Assembly: GCA_017464245.1 (NCBI GenBank)
Contig: JAFUDV010000089.1
Span: 1-64,000 of the forward strand
Reading direction: 5' to 3'
Source: Bacteroidales bacterium
GTDB taxonomy: Bacteria > Bacteroidota > Bacteroidia > Bacteroidales > UBA932
DNA length: 64,000 nucleotides
This document shows positions 60,365 to 64,000 of this stretch, piece after piece. Position numbers and translations under genes: made by a program. The first letter of the stretch is position 1, and every line of letters starts with the position of its first letter. The notes beneath the pieces were generated by a model. The model was given only the letters and a program-made list of their open reading frames with translations. It was not told where the DNA came from and did no database searches.

Positions 60365-63301
60365 CTATCTATCAGTCAATTCCTGGTACATCTTGAACAG
60401 GCGGGCCACAATTTCCGACTCACTGGCGTCCTTGGGGAAACCATAGGCGTCGAGGACAGCGAGGTCATTGGCTCGGTGGGCTTTCATCAATTCCGGGAAA
60501 AGGATGAGGTTTCCGTACATGTCTGCCAATGAGGCTTCGGGGTAAATTTGCCGGGCATCCAGAATGGATTGGGCGGTCTGTTCAATCTTGACCTTCTGGG
60601 CTTCAGTGGGGGCGGGCCAAGGGAAGTTGTTGTAAACATCCTTTACTGTATAGCTATAATCGCTTTTTAAGCGACAGCAAATAGCCCGCATCCAGGCCAT
60701 ATGAATAGAAGACTCAAGGATGCCAAAACAATACAGATTACCATTGGGAAGAATACGTACTTTATCACTACACAGAACGGTATCATCCATGTAACCCATA
60801 GGAATGTACGGGCGGCGTTGTGAAGAGACCTGCGGAATAACAATGTAATTCCCCTTCGGCATATTTTCCACATGGAATCTTGTCGGCCTGTCCGCCAACT
60901 TCACGGTTCCGGCACTAGGACTAGCCAAACGATACTCTCTAACGGCCTCTATCCGCTTCATGCATTCAGGAAGCTTCAGCAAGTCCACCGGATTGGCATC
61001 CCCCAGCCACAAACACCAGCGAGGACGGCGGTTGATGAATTCATCAGAGCCGTACCAACGTCGGAAGTACTTTTCCGAACCAGGCTCTTTGGCTACAAAA
61101 GCGTTCTTCTCTTCATCCTTGAACAGATAGAATCCACCGTCTATGGGCTTGTTTCCAATCCCTATTTCAGGGATATCACATAGCGGTTTCGGCCGACTCT
61201 CGACAAAGACATTCTCTCCATCGATCAGATAGCCGTTGATATTGGCGGCTTCGATGACAGTCCCACCGTCGTAGATTCTTCGCTTTCGCTCGGAATGACA
61301 GAGGGAGAAACCGACGATGACGCAATGGACATGGGCTTTCTGGTTGGCCTCGCTATCCCAGATAAAGGTTCGCCAGGCAAAGTCGATATGGACGCCCTCT
61401 TCCATCAACGGTTTCCACAGATTGGCCACCTGTTCACCCTGGGTGATGGAGTTGGTGGATACTAATGCCGCCCGAACGGAAGGATTCTCCTTCATCAACG
61501 CCAACGCCTTCTTGTACCAACCGGTGACATAATCCATATTCCCGAGGTTCTTCCACTTGCTGCCAAAGACCGCCGACAAATCCTCTTTCTGCTCCGCAGA
61601 CATGACCCGGGCCCCCAGGAACGGAGGATTCCCCATGATGTAGTCGAACCGGACACGATGGAAGGTTTTCTTCTTGCCGCCGGTATGAATCTGGATATCA
61701 GGGCTGTACAGGTCCATGCTTCCATACCTGACAACCGGATCCTCCAATACGGCCGACGGGAATTCCTCCACAGGATAGATATGGGTATGATCCGCAAAAA
61801 CGACGGGATCATCCCCAATCTCTTCCCATAACGACCAGTCCATCCGCAGGGCATTCCCTTCATGGATATTGTGATAATCCTTCAGCGGCAGGGGTTCCAG
61901 GTCATAGCCCACGATGGCATCGGTCTCCCGGAGCATCTGGGTTTCAGCGATCCAGAGGGCGGCTTGGGATACGGAGCAGGCAAAGTCATTGATCTCAATG
62001 CCATAAAACTGGTAGATGCTGACTTTGATCGGGTCAGCCAGTCCGCCTATCACCCGGTCCTCGTAGAGAATCTTGATGGCTTCATTCTCCAGTCGCCGGA
62101 GGCAGGTATAGGATTCGGTCAGGAAATTACCGGAACCGCAGGCAGGGTCCAGGAACTTCAGACCGGCGAGCTTGTCCTGGAATTCGGCAGCCCTCGTTTT
62201 CTTGGTCCGGGCCACCTTCTCCGCCTTGATATCGGCCAGTTCCGCCTTCAGGTCATCCAGGAATAGCGGGTCGATGACCTTGTGGATATTCTCAAGGCTG
62301 GTATAATGCATTCCACCGGCCCTTCTCGTGGACGGGTTTAAGGTGGATTCGAAGACGGCACCAAAGATAGTCGGCGAAATGAGACTCCAGTCGAAATCAT
62401 CACTGGCTCTCTGAAGGATGAGGTTCCGGATTTCCTCCGTGATCCTCGGAATCTCAATCTCACCGGCAAACATTCCGCCACTGACAAAGGGGAAAGCCGC
62501 CAAGGACTCATCCATATAAGGGTCTCTGTCTTCGGGGGCCGTATCAAGGACTTTGAAGAGAGCCATCAGCTTCTCCCTGAACTCTGCCGCCGGGAACTGA
62601 GACATATAGTCATGGAACATGTTCTTGCTCCCAAAGATACCGGCGTCCTCGGCATAGAGACAGAACACCAGGCGGACACAGAGCTTATTCAGACTCTTCT
62701 GGCTGTCAGGATTCTCCGGATGGATGTACTGGGCCAGGAACTTTTCATAGAGGACACCCACGATCTCACCGGCCTGGATACTGACCTCCAGCTCCTTCTT
62801 GATATGGACATTGGTATCATCGACCAGGAAGGAAAGGCGGGTGAATTCTTTTTCAAGGTCCTGGAGGAGGATGACTTCCGGAGCGTCGTTGGGGTGCTCC
62901 ATGTCATGGACCTCGAAGGTTGTGAAATTGCAGGCGACAATCCAGCGAGGGGTCATGGACACAGGAAGCCCGGCGGCATATCGGCGTCCCTGCTGGTAAG
63001 GAGTCAGTTCGGCACCATCGGACTGTCTGGCCTTGGCGGACAGGTCGACATGGGAACCCTTCTGTTCGATGAGGACCTTGGTGGAAGAGATATAGGCGTC
63101 AATGAAATCAGAGCCCTTCTCCTTGGTGATGGTCTTGACGGGGATCTCGAACTGCATGATGGACATGGGATTGTCGATACCGAATACCCTATGCAGAAGA
63201 TCCAGCCAGAACCGCTGAGTCTCTCCCTTCTCATATCCCTTGCCCATCCAGTCCTTGACAAATGCCTTGACCGCCTGCCGCTGCTTCGTTCCCGTTTCCA
63301 T
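60365..63301 (-). CDS. MmeI-like (type IIL) restriction-modification enzyme
   Basis: The 978-residue single chain fits the MmeI-like family. The N-terminal nuclease has D68 and E79-Q-K81 (VLIEQKGSHVD), followed by a helical spacer (about 170-370). The N6-adenine methyltransferase has DPACGSGNF (385-393) and NPPF (558-561, in MGNPPFLGARVM). A target-recognition domain (about 680-900: RPKPLCDIPEIGIGNKPIDGG, PRWCLWLGDANP) and a C-terminal helical part (NFPWP, about 890-978) follow. Such enzymes methylate one strand and cut about 20 bases from the site. A stretch at C668-HSERKRR derives from an intergenic repeat. Frame and motifs are intact. Confidence 0.9.
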   Translation of the reverse strand: METGTKQRQAVKAFVKDWMGKGYEKGETQRFWLDLLHRVFGIDNPMSIMQFEIPVKTITKEKGSDFIDAYISSTKVLIEQKGSHVDLSAKARQSDGAELTPYQQGRRYAAGLPVSMTPRWIVACNFTTFEVHDMEHPNDAPEVILLQDLEKEFTRLSFLVDDTNVHIKKELEVSIQAGEIVGVLYEKFLAQYIHPENPDSQKSLNKLCVRLVFCLYAEDAGIFGSKNMFHDYMSQFPAAEFREKLMALFKVLDTAPEDRDPYMDESLAAFPFVSGGMFAGEIEIPRITEEIRNLILQRASDDFDWSLISPTIFGAVFESTLNPSTRRAGGMHYTSLENIHKVIDPLFLDDLKAELADIKAEKVARTKKTRAAEFQDKLAGLKFLDPACGSGNFLTESYTCLRRLENEAIKILYEDRVIGGLADPIKVSIYQFYGIEINDFACSVSQAALWIAETQMLRETDAIVGYDLEPLPLKDYHNIHEGNALRMDWSLWEEIGDDPVVFADHTHIYPVEEFPSAVLEDPVVRYGSMDLYSPDIQIHTGGKKKTFHRVRFDYIMGNPPFLGARVMSAEQKEDLSAVFGSKWKNLGNMDYVTGWYKKALALMKENPSVRAALVSTNSITQGEQVANLWKPLMEEGVHIDFAWRTFIWDSEANQKAHVHCVIVGFSLCHSERKRRIYDGGTVIEAANINGYLIDGENVFVESRPKPLCDIPEIGIGNKPIDGGFYLFKDEEKNAFVAKEPGSEKYFRRWYGSDEFINRRPRWCLWLGDANPVDLLKLPECMKRIEAVREYRLASPSAGTVKLADRPTRFHVENMPKGNYIVIPQVSSQRRPYIPMGYMDDTVLCSDKVRILPNGNLYCFGILESSIHMAWMRAICCRLKSDYSYTVKDVYNNFPWPAPTEAQKVKIEQTAQSILDARQIYPEASLADMYGNLILFPELMKAHRANDLAVLDAYGFPKDASESEIVARLFKMYQELTDR
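61273..61300 (-). repeat. Intergenic-type repeat inside the MmeI-like gene
   Basis: On the minus strand these 28 bases read TGTCATTCCGAGCGAAAGCGAAGAATCT in two parts (TGTCATTCCGAGCG, AAAGCGAAGAATCT). This resembles a dispersed repeat well known between genes and often mistranslated as CHSER-type peptides. Here it is in frame and encodes CHSERKRRI within the methyltransferase-to-TRD linker. Confidence 0.6.
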
Positions 63302-63326
63302 AATACCCTTTGTTTCAGTGTCACCA

Positions 63327-63334
63327 CAAAAATA
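63327..63334 (-). promoter_or_regulatory. Promoter -7 box of the MmeI-like gene
   Basis: Minus-strand TATTTTTG lies 25 bases before the ATG at 63301. The rest of 63335-63482 shows no gene. Confidence 0.5.
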
Positions 63335-63482
63335 GCGATTTTTCAGGGAAATCCGCTATCTCTGCCCAACATCCAATCACAATCCCAGTCCCGTTACCTC
63401 ATCTCCATCCAACTCCTGAAACCGAGGCATTCTTTTTCCGTCCCTCTCGACCTCACCAATGCAGTGATTCTGGTGGGGAATC

Positions 63483-63515
63483 AAAAAGCCTCCGGTCCAT
63501 GGAAGGGCCGGAGGC
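63483..63515 (-). terminator. Terminator of the coiled-coil gene
   Basis: On the minus strand GCCTCCGG (63515-63508) pairs with CCGGAGGC (63495-63488), followed by TTTTT (63487-63483), 24 bases after the stop codon at 63539. Confidence 0.85.
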
Positions 63516-63538
63516 GGTGATTGTCTGTAGCGGAGGGG

Positions 63539-64000
63539 TTATTCGGTGCGATTGGCCTCTTCCACAACCTTCTGGGTGGTGCGTTCCACCTGGGCTTCGG
63601 CCTTCTCGGCGGCATCGCGGGCGGCATCGAGGTTCTGCTGGACCTCGGTGGCGTTCTTGAGCTCCTTCTGCGAGGCCTTCATGTCCTTCTTGGCGTCCTT
63701 GAGGTCCTTGCGGGCGGCCTTTTCGGCCTTCCTGGACTCGGAGATCGTCTTCTTGGAAGCCTTGATGGACTTCTGGGCCGACTTCAGGCGGGCATTCTCC
63801 TCCTTGAGGTAGCTCTTGACATTCTTGAGGTCGCGCTGCAGGCCTTTGATCTCGTTCTCGGAGACTTTCAGGCGGGCCTTGTCGGAAGCGTCCAGTCGGC
63901 CGTCCAGCTTGAGGGATTCCTTCTCCAGCTTGAGGGACTGCTTCTTGATCTTGATCTCCCCTTCGCGGGCCTTGATGTCTTCCTTGAGGGTCTTGATCCG
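63539..64000 (-). CDS. Coiled-coil protein, 5' part beyond the window
   Basis: Reading the minus strand from 64000, a frame stays open for 153 codons to TAA at 63541-63539; no start lies in the window. The visible part is almost wholly Lys/Glu/Ala/Asp/Gln with heptad-like spacing (KTLKEDIKAREGEIKIKKQS, KSYLKEENARLKSAQKS) and ends VVEEANRTE. It predicts a long coiled coil or a helical periplasmic domain; without the N-terminus I cannot assign a family. The terminator at 63483-63515 supports it as a real gene. Confidence 0.8.
   Translation of the reverse strand, partial: RIKTLKEDIKAREGEIKIKKQSLKLEKESLKLDGRLDASDKARLKVSENEIKGLQRDLKNVKSYLKEENARLKSAQKSIKASKKTISESRKAEKAARKDLKDAKKDMKASQKELKNATEVQQNLDAARDAAEKAEAQVERTTQKVVEEANRTE

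Overview
The window comes from a GC-rich member of the Bacteroidales, chromosomal and probably gut-associated. The evidence is a SusC/SusD pair controlled by an ECF sigma/FecR pair, BACON and GLUG-type lipoproteins, an HU-CCDC81 protein, a BtuG-like surface lipoprotein, and many promoters of the Bacteroidetes form (TTTG, about 19 bases, TAnnTTTG). I cannot fix the genus; a high-GC uncultured Bacteroidales lineage (Rikenellaceae- or UBA932-like) would fit.

Layout, left to right. 1-1500: small repeats, a Vat/CatB-type acetyltransferase and a structured gene-free stretch. 1501-10668: fumarate metabolism (aspA, class I fumarase), a PspC-PadR-PspC operon with a sialidase and a broken DUF1963 gene downstream, murI and prfB. 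10734-20981: a tight minus-strand run of eight genes. It holds an HU-CCDC81 membrane protein, acyl-ACP thioesterase, AspT-type transporter, Nudix hydrolase, a HIT-like/SpoIID fusion, an AmpG-like permease, a NamZ-type exo-muramidase and a Ser/Thr/Arg repeat protein. Four of these point to peptidoglycan turnover and recycling. 21112-21188: tRNA-Asn. 22137-38655: a nine-gene plus-strand unit of sigma factor, FecR, SusC, SusD, phosphodiester glycosidase, two GLUG lipoproteins, an EEP-family phosphodiesterase and a glycerophosphodiester phosphodiesterase. No classical glycoside hydrolase is present; all three recognisable enzymes act on phosphoester bonds.

38720-47350: an RsiV-like lipoprotein, a LOG-family protein, mntP, recR, an overlapping pnuC/sugar-kinase pair, an FKBP isomerase, and a cobalamin riboswitch controlling a BtuG-like lipoprotein and a BtuB-like receptor. 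47433-49691: a single-chain type IIG restriction-modification enzyme. 49717-60193: mostly housekeeping genes (CYTH phosphatase, nadD, gmk, class II aldolase, tricorn-like protease, copper ATPase, trpS, SGNH esterase). 60365-63301: a second, MmeI-like restriction-modification enzyme with an intergenic-type repeat in its coding sequence. 63539-64000: the 3' part of a coiled-coil gene cut by the window edge.

The most notable systems are the phosphodiester-centred SusCD locus, the peptidoglycan-recycling operon with its unusual HIT-like/SpoIID fusion, and the three copies of a roughly 400-residue GLUG module spread over two adjacent lipoprotein genes.
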